Source of the DNA: JBCCOW01 sp039025855
GTDB lineage: Bacteria > Planctomycetota > Phycisphaerae > Phycisphaerales > Phycisphaeraceae
Direction of reading: 5' to 3'
Assembly: GCA_039025855.1 (NCBI GenBank)
Contig: JBCCNL010000008.1
Location: forward strand, 41,540-105,539
DNA: 64,000 bases
Part shown: one piece after another, positions 52,223 to 63,092 of the stretch
Numbering within the stretch: position 1 is the stretch's first letter
How the letters are laid out: every line of letters starts with the position of its first letter
Position numbers and translations under genes: made by a program
The notes under the pieces: model-generated
Databases searched by the model: none
Seen by the model: only the letters and a program-made list of their open reading frames with translations
What the model was told of the DNA's origin: nothing

Positions 52223-55075
52223 TTATTCGCCCGGTCCATTCTGCTGGAGGACATTGGCGTCGCCGTCGGGGAGTTGGATGATGTTGGCGTTCTGGGTGGG
52301 GGCGGTGGTGCGGCTGGGGTTGCGGTTTTGTTCGAGGCGTTTGGCGAGGCGGGTGCGTTGGGCTTCGAGGTCGGCGTGGTACCACTCGCGCCAGTCGGTG
52401 AAGCCGGCGGCGCGGGCCTCGGCGGGGTCGAGGGTGATCATGATGGAGGTCTTGTCGGGCTGCGACGGGTCGACAAGGACCGACTTGAGCTGGACGGTGC
52501 GGCCGGAGCGGAAGGCGTTGAAGTAGGCACGCTCGGTGCGAGAGAGGCGGGGCGTTGGCGTTGGCGAGGATCGGGGCGGAGCGTTTGTGGTTTGCGTGAT
52601 ACGAGCGGGGCCGGCCTCGATGAGGAGGGCGTCGGCCATGGCTTCGCGGTTGGCCTGGACCAGGAGCTGGGCGTCGCGGACCTCGCGGCGGACCGTGGCG
52701 GTGATGGATGCGTCGGTGGGCAGGGTCTTACTCAGGTCAGCGAGCATCTCTTCGAGCATCCGGCGGGTCTGGTCGGCGGAGGCGGCGTTGACGGCGGCGA
52801 GGACCGACTTGAGCCGGGACTCGGAGGCGTCGGGCTGCTCACGGAGGACGGTCATGACCTCGGTGAGCTTGGCCTCGATGTCCCGCTGCTGCTCGACGGT
52901 GGCGAGGACGCGCTTGACCAGCGGGTCGTCGGCGTGGTCTTCGGCGAGCTTGCGGACCTCGTCGCGGAGCTCGCGGAGGGCGAGCGTCTGGGTGGTGTCG
53001 GCGACGAGGGTGGTGACCTGCTGGGTGAGGCCGGCGGCGAGGGCTTCGAGGTCGTCGGCGTTGGGGGCGGCATCGAGTCGGGTCTCGATGGCCTTGAGGC
53101 GGTCGGCGACGGCCTGGTTTTCGGCGGTGGCGACCCGCTCGGCGGCCCGCTCGATCGCGGCGGCGAGCTGCTGCTGGGTGAGCTGACGGTCGAGCTTGGC
53201 GATGGCCTGCTGCAGGGGTTCGGAGACGTCGGGGGGCAGGGCGTCCTTGAGGTCGGCGATGGCGGCGAGGACCTGAGCACGGTCTTGGTCTTCGGCGTCT
53301 TTCTCGGCGTCGAGCCGGGCGAGCACGGCCTTGCTGAGCTGCTGGATCTCGGCGGGCTGCTGCTCGACGACCTTGCGGAGCTGGGCGAGCTCGCCGGCGA
53401 AGTCGCGCTGCTCGAGCAGTTTGGTCATGGACTGGTTGAGCAGGGCGACGGCCTTGGCATTGGCGTCACGCTGCTCGGCGGTCCAGGAGGCGAACTGCTC
53501 GGCGGTGGGGCGTTTCTCCAGCTCGTCGAGGACGCGGCGGAGCATGGCGTAGGCCTGGTCGGACTCCTTGGCCATGGCGAGGCGGAGGGTGTCGGCGAGC
53601 TGCTTGCCATCGGGCGCGTCGTCGAGGCGGTCGAGGACGCGGGTCAGGGCGGCCTCGGCGTGACGCCCGTCGTGACGGATGACCGCCTGGATGTCGGCGA
53701 TGAGCTGGTCGTGCTTGGGGGCGGCGGCGAGCTCGGCGAGCACGCGGTCCATAGTGCGTTGCAGGTCAGCGGTATCGGCGGCGAGCTGCTCGCGGAGCTG
53801 GTTGGCGAGGGCCTTAGCGTCGGGCTGCTGCTGGAGGGTGTCGAGCCGGGCGAGGACCTGCTGGATGAGGTTGTCGCTCTGGGCGGCGTTCTCGCGGAGG
53901 GTGGTGCGGACGATCTGGGCGACCTGGAGGTCGGCGGCGGCGGCGTGCTCGTTGTCGAGGGCGAGGCGGGCGGCGAGCTGCTCGGCGGTGCGGGCGATGC
54001 GTTGGTGGTCGGCGGCGATCTCCTGGCGGAGGGCGGCGGCGATGGCGGCGGCGTCGGGCTGCTCTTCGAGGACGCCGAGCACGCGGGTGAGCAGGCGGCG
54101 GGTGGCTTCGCCGTCTTTGGCCAGGGCGATCCCGAGCTGGGAGACGACACGCTCCTCGGCGGGGTCTTCGCGGATCGTGTTGAGCGCTTCGTCGAGGCGG
54201 GCGGCGAGCCCGGTGCTGATGCCGGCGGGCAGGTGTTTGATGTCGTGGGCGATCGCGCGGAGGGTGGTGTCGGTCGCGGAAGCGGTGGCGCGGAGGGCGG
54301 CGACCTGTTCGAGGACACGCTGGTCTTCGCGGGCCTTGGCGTCGAGGGCCGCGATGAGCATGCGGGTTTCTTGGTCGCGCTGCTTGAGGGAGTTGGACAG
54401 TGCGGCCTGGGCTTTGGTGCTTTCGGTGAGGCCTTGCGTGAGGGCGGTCATACCCGGCTCGAGCTTGGTGACGATGCCCTGGGCGACGGCTTGCTGGCGT
54501 TGCTCGGTGAGGGCGAGACGCTCATCGATATGGCCGCGGAGCTCGGCGTTGGTGGCGAGGAGTTGGTCGTTGGTCTGCTTGAGGGCGGCGACGTCCTGGG
54601 CCTGCTGGGTTTGCTGGTTGAGGGTTTGGTATTGGAGGGCGACGCCGGTGCCGACGAGGGCGAGCAGGGCGGCGGTAGTGAAGGCCCCGCCGATGAGGAG
54701 GCCGCGTCGGGCGCGGGGGCTGAGGCGGGGGTGGGCGGCTGTGGGTGCTAAGAGGGCGGCGCGTTCGGAGGCGCCGGTCAATGCGTCCATGCGTGCGAGT
54801 ACGAGGACGGTGTTGCCGATCTGGAGGTAGTCGCCGTCGGCGAGGGGGGCGCGGGAGGTGATGCGTTCGTGGTTGCGGAACGAGCCGTGCTTGGAGTCGA
54901 GGTCTTCGATGTACCAGCGGCCGCCCTCGGCCCAGAGCCGGGCGTGGTGTCGGGAGACCTTGTGGTCGGAGAGGGAGACCTGATCGCCCTCGCGGCCGAG
55001 GATCACCTCGTCGCCGGGGGCGAGTTCATAGGTCCGGCCCTTGTCCGGGCCGCCGGCCACAATCAGGATCAACAC
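52223..55075 (-). CDS. FHA domain protein with membrane anchor and long repetitive coiled coil
   Basis: A 950-residue protein. An N-terminal FHA domain (VILGREGDQVSLSDHKVSRH, then WYIEDLDSKHGSFRNHE) binds phosphothreonine partners. A transmembrane helix (LLIGGAFTTAALLALVGTGV) comes next. Some 600 residues of Glu/Gln/Leu/Ala-rich coiled coil follow. They are built of degenerate units of 35-45 residues, each carrying a VLxxLDxxxxxPDxxxLAxxL-like core. The C-terminal 130 residues are distinct (YFNAFRSGRTVQLKSVLVD). GTG 55075 has GGAG seven bases upstream and starts at the first FHA strand. The promoter boxes at 55141-55169 place the RNA start near 55134, ruling out the ATG at 55138. It probably organises a phosphorylation-dependent envelope complex. 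Confidence 0.78.
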   Translation of the reverse strand: MLILIVAGGPDKGRTYELAPGDEVILGREGDQVSLSDHKVSRHHARLWAEGGRWYIEDLDSKHGSFRNHERITSRAPLADGDYLQIGNTVLVLARMDALTGASERAALLAPTAAHPRLSPRARRGLLIGGAFTTAALLALVGTGVALQYQTLNQQTQQAQDVAALKQTNDQLLATNAELRGHIDERLALTEQRQQAVAQGIVTKLEPGMTALTQGLTESTKAQAALSNSLKQRDQETRMLIAALDAKAREDQRVLEQVAALRATASATDTTLRAIAHDIKHLPAGISTGLAARLDEALNTIREDPAEERVVSQLGIALAKDGEATRRLLTRVLGVLEEQPDAAAIAAALRQEIAADHQRIARTAEQLAARLALDNEHAAAADLQVAQIVRTTLRENAAQSDNLIQQVLARLDTLQQQPDAKALANQLREQLAADTADLQRTMDRVLAELAAAPKHDQLIADIQAVIRHDGRHAEAALTRVLDRLDDAPDGKQLADTLRLAMAKESDQAYAMLRRVLDELEKRPTAEQFASWTAEQRDANAKAVALLNQSMTKLLEQRDFAGELAQLRKVVEQQPAEIQQLSKAVLARLDAEKDAEDQDRAQVLAAIADLKDALPPDVSEPLQQAIAKLDRQLTQQQLAAAIERAAERVATAENQAVADRLKAIETRLDAAPNADDLEALAAGLTQQVTTLVADTTQTLALRELRDEVRKLAEDHADDPLVKRVLATVEQQRDIEAKLTEVMTVLREQPDASESRLKSVLAAVNAASADQTRRMLEEMLADLSKTLPTDASITATVRREVRDAQLLVQANREAMADALLIEAGPARITQTTNAPPRSSPTPTPRLSRTERAYFNAFRSGRTVQLKSVLVDPSQPDKTSIMITLDPAEARAAGFTDWREWYHADLEAQRTRLAKRLEQNRNPSRTTAPTQNANIIQLPDGDANVLQQNGPGE

Positions 55076-55140
55076 AGGGGGACTCCGGGGGCTCCTGGAA
55101 CCGATACGGGTGGGCCTGGGAGGCCCTTGGAGAGACATAT

Positions 55141-55169
55141 AAAGTACGTCAATAAGGGGTTTGGGTCAA
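55141..55169 (-). promoter_or_regulatory. Promoter of the FHA-domain gene (TTGACC-N17-TACTTT)
   Basis: On the minus strand TTGACC (55164-55169) and TACTTT (55141-55146) are exactly 17 bases apart. Transcription should start near 55134, which gives a 59-base leader before GTG 55075. Confidence 0.6.
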
Positions 55170-55216
55170 AGATTTCGGGGGTTTGGGGGGACTGGGTCCG
55201 GGAATGTCGGGATGGG

Positions 55217-56062
55217 TCAGTCGCGGCATGCGGAGAGGTAGACGACCCAGTCGTGTCGGGCGTCGGTGCGGCGGGTGTTTGTAGCGGGGCGGTAGTGGCC
55301 GTCGCTCTGGCCGGTCTGCGGGTCGTATCGGTCGGACCAGCAGGTGGGCTGCTGAAAGCCGGCGTCGGTGAGGGCGTCGGTCAGTTCGGGCGGGGTCCAG
55401 AGCCGCCAGTCGTAGCGGAGGGCGGAGCGGCGTGTCTTGCCGGCGATGTCGAAGTGGATGCGGCAGTCGATGCGTCGGGTGAGGGGGTCGAAGCGGCGCT
55501 GTTCCCAGTGGTAGCAGAAGTCGGGGAGGTCGGGTTCGTTTGGGGTGACAGGCCGGGACTGGGTGCCGGGGGTTTCGGAGCCGGGGCCGCCGAAGAGGTC
55601 GAGGAGGACGGTGCCGTGGGGCCGGAGGTTGCGTCGGGTGTGGCGCAGGTAGGCGAGCAGGTCGGCCCGGGTGTGGAGGTAGCCGATGGAGAAGCTCAGG
55701 ACGACGACGACATCGACACGGGGGCCACGCAGGGCCATGACGTCGGACTCGACGAGGTGCAGGTCGGGGTAGTCGTCGGGCGGACGGCGACGCCGTGCGG
55801 TGCGGATCGTCTTGGGGTCACGTTCGACGGCGAGGGCCTGACGGTCGGGGTGGGAGTCACACCAGGCGGCGGAGACCGCGGCGGTCCCGGCGAAGTCTTC
55901 ACGGAGCAGCAGCGGCATCGCCTCTTCGTCGCCGGGTGATGAGCGGTGGTGGTGATGCCAGACACGCTCGGCCATGCGGACCTCGGCGAGCGGGTGCTGC
56001 ACCGCCGCTTCGTAGAGCATCAGGTTGGTGGGCGGGCGGGTCACCGTTGTGAACGAGCCCAA
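55217..56062 (-). CDS. Class I SAM-dependent methyltransferase
   Basis: A 281-residue methyltransferase. A Rossmann-like SAM-binding fold is recognisable in LLLREDFAGTAAVSAAWC (motif I region), LAVERDPKTIRTARR (acidic ribose-binding end), and VDVVVVLSFSIGYLHT, then LRPHGTVLLDLFGG (motif IV-V). The C-terminal 100 residues are beta-rich. The substrate is unknown. Its start overlaps the end of the upstream metallopeptidase-like gene by 22 bases, indicating translational coupling. The gene is rich in Arg and in G/C-ending codons. Confidence 0.85.
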   Translation of the reverse strand: MGSFTTVTRPPTNLMLYEAAVQHPLAEVRMAERVWHHHHRSSPGDEEAMPLLLREDFAGTAAVSAAWCDSHPDRQALAVERDPKTIRTARRRRPPDDYPDLHLVESDVMALRGPRVDVVVVLSFSIGYLHTRADLLAYLRHTRRNLRPHGTVLLDLFGGPGSETPGTQSRPVTPNEPDLPDFCYHWEQRRFDPLTRRIDCRIHFDIAGKTRRSALRYDWRLWTPPELTDALTDAGFQQPTCWSDRYDPQTGQSDGHYRPATNTRRTDARHDWVVYLSACRD

Positions 56063-57453
56063 CGCATGAGCAGTTCTTTGCGGGTCCAGCCGAAGGTTTC
56101 CTTGAGCGCTTCCTCGTCAGTCTTCCCGTCTTTGATGGCGCGGATGAGCTCAATGTATTGCCGGCGGTCGTGTCGGATGAGGTAGCGGGTCACGGCCTGG
56201 GCGGCGCCGTAGTATTCGGGCTCGAGCGGGATGTGAGTCTCGTCGAAGAACCGGTCCGGGTCCGGCACCCAGCCCTGCCGGGCACGGTCCCGCGCGAAGG
56301 CGAGCTTCCGGTCGGAAGACGCCTGACTGACCATGCGTGAGGCGAGCGTCTCGGCCATGCCCTCGTTGAGCCAGGACGGCACGCGCTCACGGCTGTAGTA
56401 GCGGGCCAGGAACGCGTGCGTGCTCTCGTGGACGAGCAGGTTGAAAAACCACTTGCGGGCGTCGGCCTTCCGCATGCCAGGCATCAGGACCGGCCCGAGG
56501 ATCACCGCGTCGAAGTCGCCCCAGTGCAGGTAGAAGCCGCCCGCCTTCGACGCGACGTCCTGCGGGACATCGACCTGTTCGACGCAGAAACGCACAAACT
56601 CCTGCTTGTCCCAGAACGCGTAAACCGGCAGCCGACCCGCCCAGATGTGCTGCCCGATCGGCACGTTGAACTGGTCGCAGAGCTGTTCGTAGAGCCGGGT
56701 GTAGATCTTCTTGAGGGTCGGATCGTTGGACCGCGGCCAGCCAGAATAGATGATGAAGTTCGGCGTCTCGATGATGTGAACACTGGGCTCGATCTGCTTG
56801 GCTGCCTCGAACCAGGCCTCGGCTTGTTTCAGATTGGCCTGCACCTCTTTCGTAGTGGGGAGCAGATAGCGACGCGCGGGACGTTCGCGGTCGTTGCCGC
56901 CGAAGGCCGCGGGCACTTTGAGGCGACCGCCACGATAGAACCCCGTGAGCTGCGCGAACCTCGGGTCGTCCTCCTCAAAAGTGAGCGACTCGGCGCGCCG
57001 CACGTTAAGCATCAGGGGTGCCGATTGGACCCCCGGTTCGATCAGGCTCATCCGGAGCGCAAACTCGGTCAACCAGTTGTACCGCTGAACAGCCGTCCAG
57101 CGTGCGAGCGTCAGCCAGGCGTTTTCGTTTTCGGCGTCGTCAGGTCGCATCGCGAGCGCGGCGGGCGGCAGCTCTTCGATCCGGAGCTCGATGATGTTCG
57201 CGGAGCGGGTCTCCGCCTGACCGCCACGCGTCTGTCGGTAAAGGAAGCGGATGCCGTCGTCGCGGAGCAGCAGGCCCTCGGCGTCGAGTCCGGTAGTGAG
57301 GCTCGCGGAGAACTGCAGCGTCCGGGCGGCTGCAAGCGGCGTGGCAAATACGCACAGCGTTGCAAGAAGCAGGACGACCAGGTGACAAGACTTGAGACGG
57401 ACGCTCGGCCGTGACGGAAGAGGCGTAACGCGGAATCGGGGCGAATCCATCAT
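56041..57453 (-). CDS. Exported zinc metallopeptidase-like protein (HExxH)
   Basis: A 470-residue protein with an N-terminal signal peptide (VVLLLATLCVFATPLAAA). The motif HESTHAF (HExxH) with the downstream LNEGMAE is the gluzincin pattern, with the Glu of NEG as third zinc ligand. The preceding region (IYSGWPRSNDPTLKKIYTRL then YEQLCDQF) resembles the DUF1570-type planctomycete proteins. It probably hydrolyses an extracytoplasmic peptide; the substrate is unknown. It overlaps the methyltransferase gene and follows the ABC transporter gene (57494-59515) on the same strand, with 40 bases between. Confidence 0.75.
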   Translation of the reverse strand: MMDSPRFRVTPLPSRPSVRLKSCHLVVLLLATLCVFATPLAAARTLQFSASLTTGLDAEGLLLRDDGIRFLYRQTRGGQAETRSANIIELRIEELPPAALAMRPDDAENENAWLTLARWTAVQRYNWLTEFALRMSLIEPGVQSAPLMLNVRRAESLTFEEDDPRFAQLTGFYRGGRLKVPAAFGGNDRERPARRYLLPTTKEVQANLKQAEAWFEAAKQIEPSVHIIETPNFIIYSGWPRSNDPTLKKIYTRLYEQLCDQFNVPIGQHIWAGRLPVYAFWDKQEFVRFCVEQVDVPQDVASKAGGFYLHWGDFDAVILGPVLMPGMRKADARKWFFNLLVHESTHAFLARYYSRERVPSWLNEGMAETLASRMVSQASSDRKLAFARDRARQGWVPDPDRFFDETHIPLEPEYYGAAQAVTRYLIRHDRRQYIELIRAIKDGKTDEEALKETFGWTRKELLMRWARSQR

Positions 57454-57493
57454 GATGCGGCTCGGGTTGCGTTATCAGGTCAACCCCATGAGG

Positions 57494-59515
57494 TTACCGA
57501 GCGGAGACCGGTTCGTCGTAATTCAGCACGGCATCGCCGCGGTCGGCGGGCTGGAGCTGCATATGGATCATGCCGTGGTACAGCCCACCGTTGGCCATGA
57601 GTCCGTCGTGCGTGCCCTGCTCGATCACCCGGCCGTCGGCAAGTACCAGGATCAGGTCCGCGTGCCGGATGGTGCTCAGCCGGTGAGCGATCACGAAACA
57701 CGTCCGGCCTTCGATCAGCGTGGCGAGGCTCTGCTGGATCAAGCGTTCGCTCGCTGTATCCAGGTTCGAGGTCGCCTCGTCGAGGATGAGGATGCGGGGG
57801 TCGGCCAGGATGGCCCGGGCGATGGCGAGCCGTTGCCGCTGGCCGCCGGAGAGCAGCACACCGCGCTCGCCAATGATCGTGTCGTAGCCGTCTTCCAGGG
57901 CATTGATGAAGCCATCGGCATTGGCGGCACGGGCGGCGGCGAGGATCTGCTCATCGGTGGCGTCCTTTCGGGCGTAGCCGATGTTGTCCCGGATCGTACC
58001 GTCGAACAAGAAGATGTCCTGCTCGACGATGCCCAACAGTCGGCGGTAGCTGCCCACGCGGACGTCTCGGAGGTCGGTGCCGTCCAGCGTGATCCGGCCG
58101 GTCGTCGGGTCATCGAAGCGAGCGACGAGATTGCAAAGCGTCGTCTTCCCGGCTCCCGATGCGCCCACCAGCGCAATCACGCTGCCGGGCTCGGCGGTGA
58201 AGCTGATCCCCTGCAACACGTCGGACTTGCCGATGGGGTAGCGGTAGCCGACGTCTTCAAAGCGGATCTGGCCGTCAACGGTTTCCGGGGTGACGGTGAC
58301 ATGACCGGGTGACTCGTGCAGCTCGCCGGGCTCTTCGAGGAGGTCGAGCGTGCGGTCGAAGCCGGCCAATGAGTTCTGCAGGTGGGTTGCGGTGGCCGCG
58401 AGCGCTGCGATCGGGCCAAGCAGCGCCGCAACGTAGGTCAGGAACGCCACGAGGCCGCCGATGGTCAATGCATCGCTGGGCAGGAGCGTCCCGGCCGCGA
58501 TCGCAGCCCGGTCATCCAAGATCCGCAGCCCCCCGATAAACAGGATCGCCGCGGTCGCCAGCGGGATCAGTAGCGCCCACGCCGTGTCCACTCCACGGGA
58601 CCACCACCACACGTGCAGGTCTTGTCGGATCTGGAGCCCACTGCGTCGGACGAACTGCGCGGACTCCGTGCGTCGCCGTGCAAAACCACGCACCACCCGC
58701 ACCCCGCCGAACGCCTCGGCCGCTTGCGCATCGACCTTCCGGCGGGTGTACCGGATGTCGCGATACATCGGTCTGATCCTCGAGATCCACGTGCGGTGCG
58801 TCAGCCACACCAGCGGCAGGATGACCAGCGCCACCGCCAAGAGCCGGAGGTCGACCCACACCAGGATCGCCAGGGAACCGACGAGTTGCGAGATCGCACG
58901 CCACGGGTTGTAGACCATCTCAAACACCAATGCACCCGGCGCACCCGCGTCGTCCCGCAGGATCGATGACATGCCGCCCGACTTCAGTTCGTGCACCCGG
59001 TGCAGCGGCAGGCGCGACGCGTGGTCAAACACCCGTCGTCGGCTACGCACCGCCATCCGCTTGCTGATCTTTGTCGCTGTCCACCGCCCCGCGAGCCCGA
59101 CGCCCACACTCGCCAGGATCAGCAGCACCGAGCCCAGCAGGATCAGCGTCAGCAGAACGCTCGGCTTCGATACCTCCGGGTCGTACCCAAACACGCCCGT
59201 CGTCGCCGCCACCCAACCGGTCACCGGCACGTCACCCAAGACATGATCCACCACCAGCTTCGGGGCATACAACGGCACCAAACCCAAGACGACCGACCCG
59301 CTCAACGCGACCAGCGATAACACCAGTGCCAAACGGTCGCCTCCCAGCATGCCCCAGAACGCCCCGAGCAGCTCACCAAACCCCCTCTGACGCGTCACGT
59401 CACGCGGACGACCCCGCCGATCCACCGACCGAGACGCGGTGCCTTCGCGCACCCTCTGTCGCAGCTCGTCTCGGTATCGGCCAAATGCCCGTCGGCTGGC
59501 GGCTTCTCGAACCAT
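57494..59515 (-). CDS. ABC transporter, fused permease and ATP-binding (exporter type)
   Basis: A 673-residue half-transporter. About six transmembrane helices occupy residues 40-370. The ATPase domain has Walker A GASGAGKTTL, signature LLSGGQRQRLA, Walker B ILILDEATSNLD, and H-loop CFVIAHRLSTIRHADL. The type is that of lipid and drug exporters such as MsbA; the substrate is not predictable. The first 40 residues are Arg-rich and soluble. A TAGACT box lies six bases upstream of the ATG. The base composition changes inside the gene: the plus strand is G-rich to about 58450 and C-rich beyond. Confidence 0.9.
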   Translation of the reverse strand: MVREAASRRAFGRYRDELRQRVREGTASRSVDRRGRPRDVTRQRGFGELLGAFWGMLGGDRLALVLSLVALSGSVVLGLVPLYAPKLVVDHVLGDVPVTGWVAATTGVFGYDPEVSKPSVLLTLILLGSVLLILASVGVGLAGRWTATKISKRMAVRSRRRVFDHASRLPLHRVHELKSGGMSSILRDDAGAPGALVFEMVYNPWRAISQLVGSLAILVWVDLRLLAVALVILPLVWLTHRTWISRIRPMYRDIRYTRRKVDAQAAEAFGGVRVVRGFARRRTESAQFVRRSGLQIRQDLHVWWWSRGVDTAWALLIPLATAAILFIGGLRILDDRAAIAAGTLLPSDALTIGGLVAFLTYVAALLGPIAALAATATHLQNSLAGFDRTLDLLEEPGELHESPGHVTVTPETVDGQIRFEDVGYRYPIGKSDVLQGISFTAEPGSVIALVGASGAGKTTLCNLVARFDDPTTGRITLDGTDLRDVRVGSYRRLLGIVEQDIFLFDGTIRDNIGYARKDATDEQILAAARAANADGFINALEDGYDTIIGERGVLLSGGQRQRLAIARAILADPRILILDEATSNLDTASERLIQQSLATLIEGRTCFVIAHRLSTIRHADLILVLADGRVIEQGTHDGLMANGGLYHGMIHMQLQPADRGDAVLNYDEPVSAR

Positions 59516-59521
59516 GGCGTC

Positions 59522-59527
59522 AGTCTA
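59522..59527 (-). promoter_or_regulatory. -10 box (TAGACT) of a probable leaderless ABC-transporter promoter
   Basis: On the minus strand TAGACT ends six bases before the ATG at 59515. It is the third TAGACT with this exact spacing in the window. Confidence 0.55.
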
Positions 59528-59579
59528 GCGCCCGCACCCCGTCCGCCGGCGGTTTCGTCATAATGCCGCTCTCTCGATC

Positions 59580-62201
<2,622 letters not shown>

Positions 62202-62209
62202 TACTCGTT

Positions 62210-62869
62210 TCAGTCCACAGGACGCTTGTGGGGCAAGACGCCGAACAGAAGTGAATCGATTTCTTGGACCCGCTCTTTGCGAGACGCGTCATAGATAACA
62301 AGGCCAATCGCATAGACCGGACCGGTCTCAACGATTTCATTATCTACACGTCGCTGCTCGGCAAATGCCACAAACTCAAGAGTCATCGAGTATTGACGAT
62401 TATTCGTCGCCCCAAACTCATGAACGCGTAACGAAACCAATGCGCATCGCCCCAGATCCCTCCTCGTCGGTGGCTCAATAGCCACTCCGGGCTGGTCCAT
62501 CTTCTCGCGCAGTTGATGGAAATGTTCCAGTATTTCATCAACACTAAGCGCGGCTGGCTTGCTTAGTGAATGAAAGTCAAAAGTGACTTCCGGTAGTTCT
62601 GCTGGCGCAAAGGCTCGTGGATCGGGCTTGATAATCGAAACAAACAGTTGGGTCTTTAATCCCGGGACAAGTGTGTCCGTCGCATTCTGAAAAACGCCAT
62701 CTGGCTCTCGAAATTGCCAGCCACTAGGGACTTTGATCTTAAGACCCAGCTCATCGAATTCTGTGTAGCCACGCTCTTCATCAAGGACCACGGGTTCGCC
62801 GCTCAGCCCGTGGCAAAGACAGAGAGTTGGCAACAAAAACAGCCAAACTCGGAGCTTGTGAGTGGTCAT
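62210..62869 (-). CDS. Hypothetical exported protein, AT-richer
   Basis: A 219-residue protein with a signal peptide (LWLFLLPTLCLCHG region, MTTHKLRVWLFLLPTLCLCH). The body has strands such as YTEFDELGLKIKVPSGWQF and TQLFVSIIKP, similar in style to small exported domains with a conserved PSGW element. I do not recognise the family. The ATG at 62869 is chosen because the signal peptide begins there; an in-frame extension would cross the tRNA gene. A/T content is clearly higher than in flanking genes, suggesting more recent acquisition. Confidence 0.6.
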   Translation of the reverse strand: MTTHKLRVWLFLLPTLCLCHGLSGEPVVLDEERGYTEFDELGLKIKVPSGWQFREPDGVFQNATDTLVPGLKTQLFVSIIKPDPRAFAPAELPEVTFDFHSLSKPAALSVDEILEHFHQLREKMDQPGVAIEPPTRRDLGRCALVSLRVHEFGATNNRQYSMTLEFVAFAEQRRVDNEIVETGPVYAIGLVIYDASRKERVQEIDSLLFGVLPHKRPVD

Positions 62870-62903
62870 GATTGGCTCAAACCTGGGTGGCAGGCTCAGG
62901 CAA

Positions 62904-62977
62904 TGATCGCGGGAGGGCTCGAACCTCCGACCTACGGCTCCGGAAACCGTCGCTCTATCCAACTGAGCTACGCGACC
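62904..62977 (-). tRNA. tRNA-Arg (anticodon CCG)
   Basis: A 74-base cloverleaf on the minus strand. The acceptor arms are GGTCGCG and CGCGATC with one G-T pair. The D-arm is GCTC-AGTTGGATA-GAGC. The anticodon stem is ACGGT/GCCGT around the loop TTCCGGA, giving anticodon CCG for CGG codons. The T-arm is GGAGG-TTCGAGC-CCTCC. The discriminator base is A, and CCA is not encoded. Confidence 0.95.
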
Positions 62978-63076
62978 TTTCGATAGACCTCGCATTTTAC
63001 CTCCGCTCGCGCAGGCGGTAAAGCAGCCGAAAGGCGTGAACCTCCATGGTCGCCGGGCTACGGCCGCCGGGCTCGC

Positions 63077-63082
63077 TACACT
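63077..63082 (+). promoter_or_regulatory. -10-like box (TACACT) upstream of aroC
   Basis: TACACT ends ten bases before the aroC ATG at 63093. This leaves a leader of at most about four bases, so the mRNA has no Shine-Dalgarno sequence. Confidence 0.45.
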
Positions 63083-63092
63083 TGGCGATCCT

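Noticed and set aside
52214..54751. Antisense open frame of 845 codons opposite the FHA gene
   Set aside because: Gly/Val/Glu-rich low-complexity translation caused by the repetitive coiled-coil codons on the other strand.
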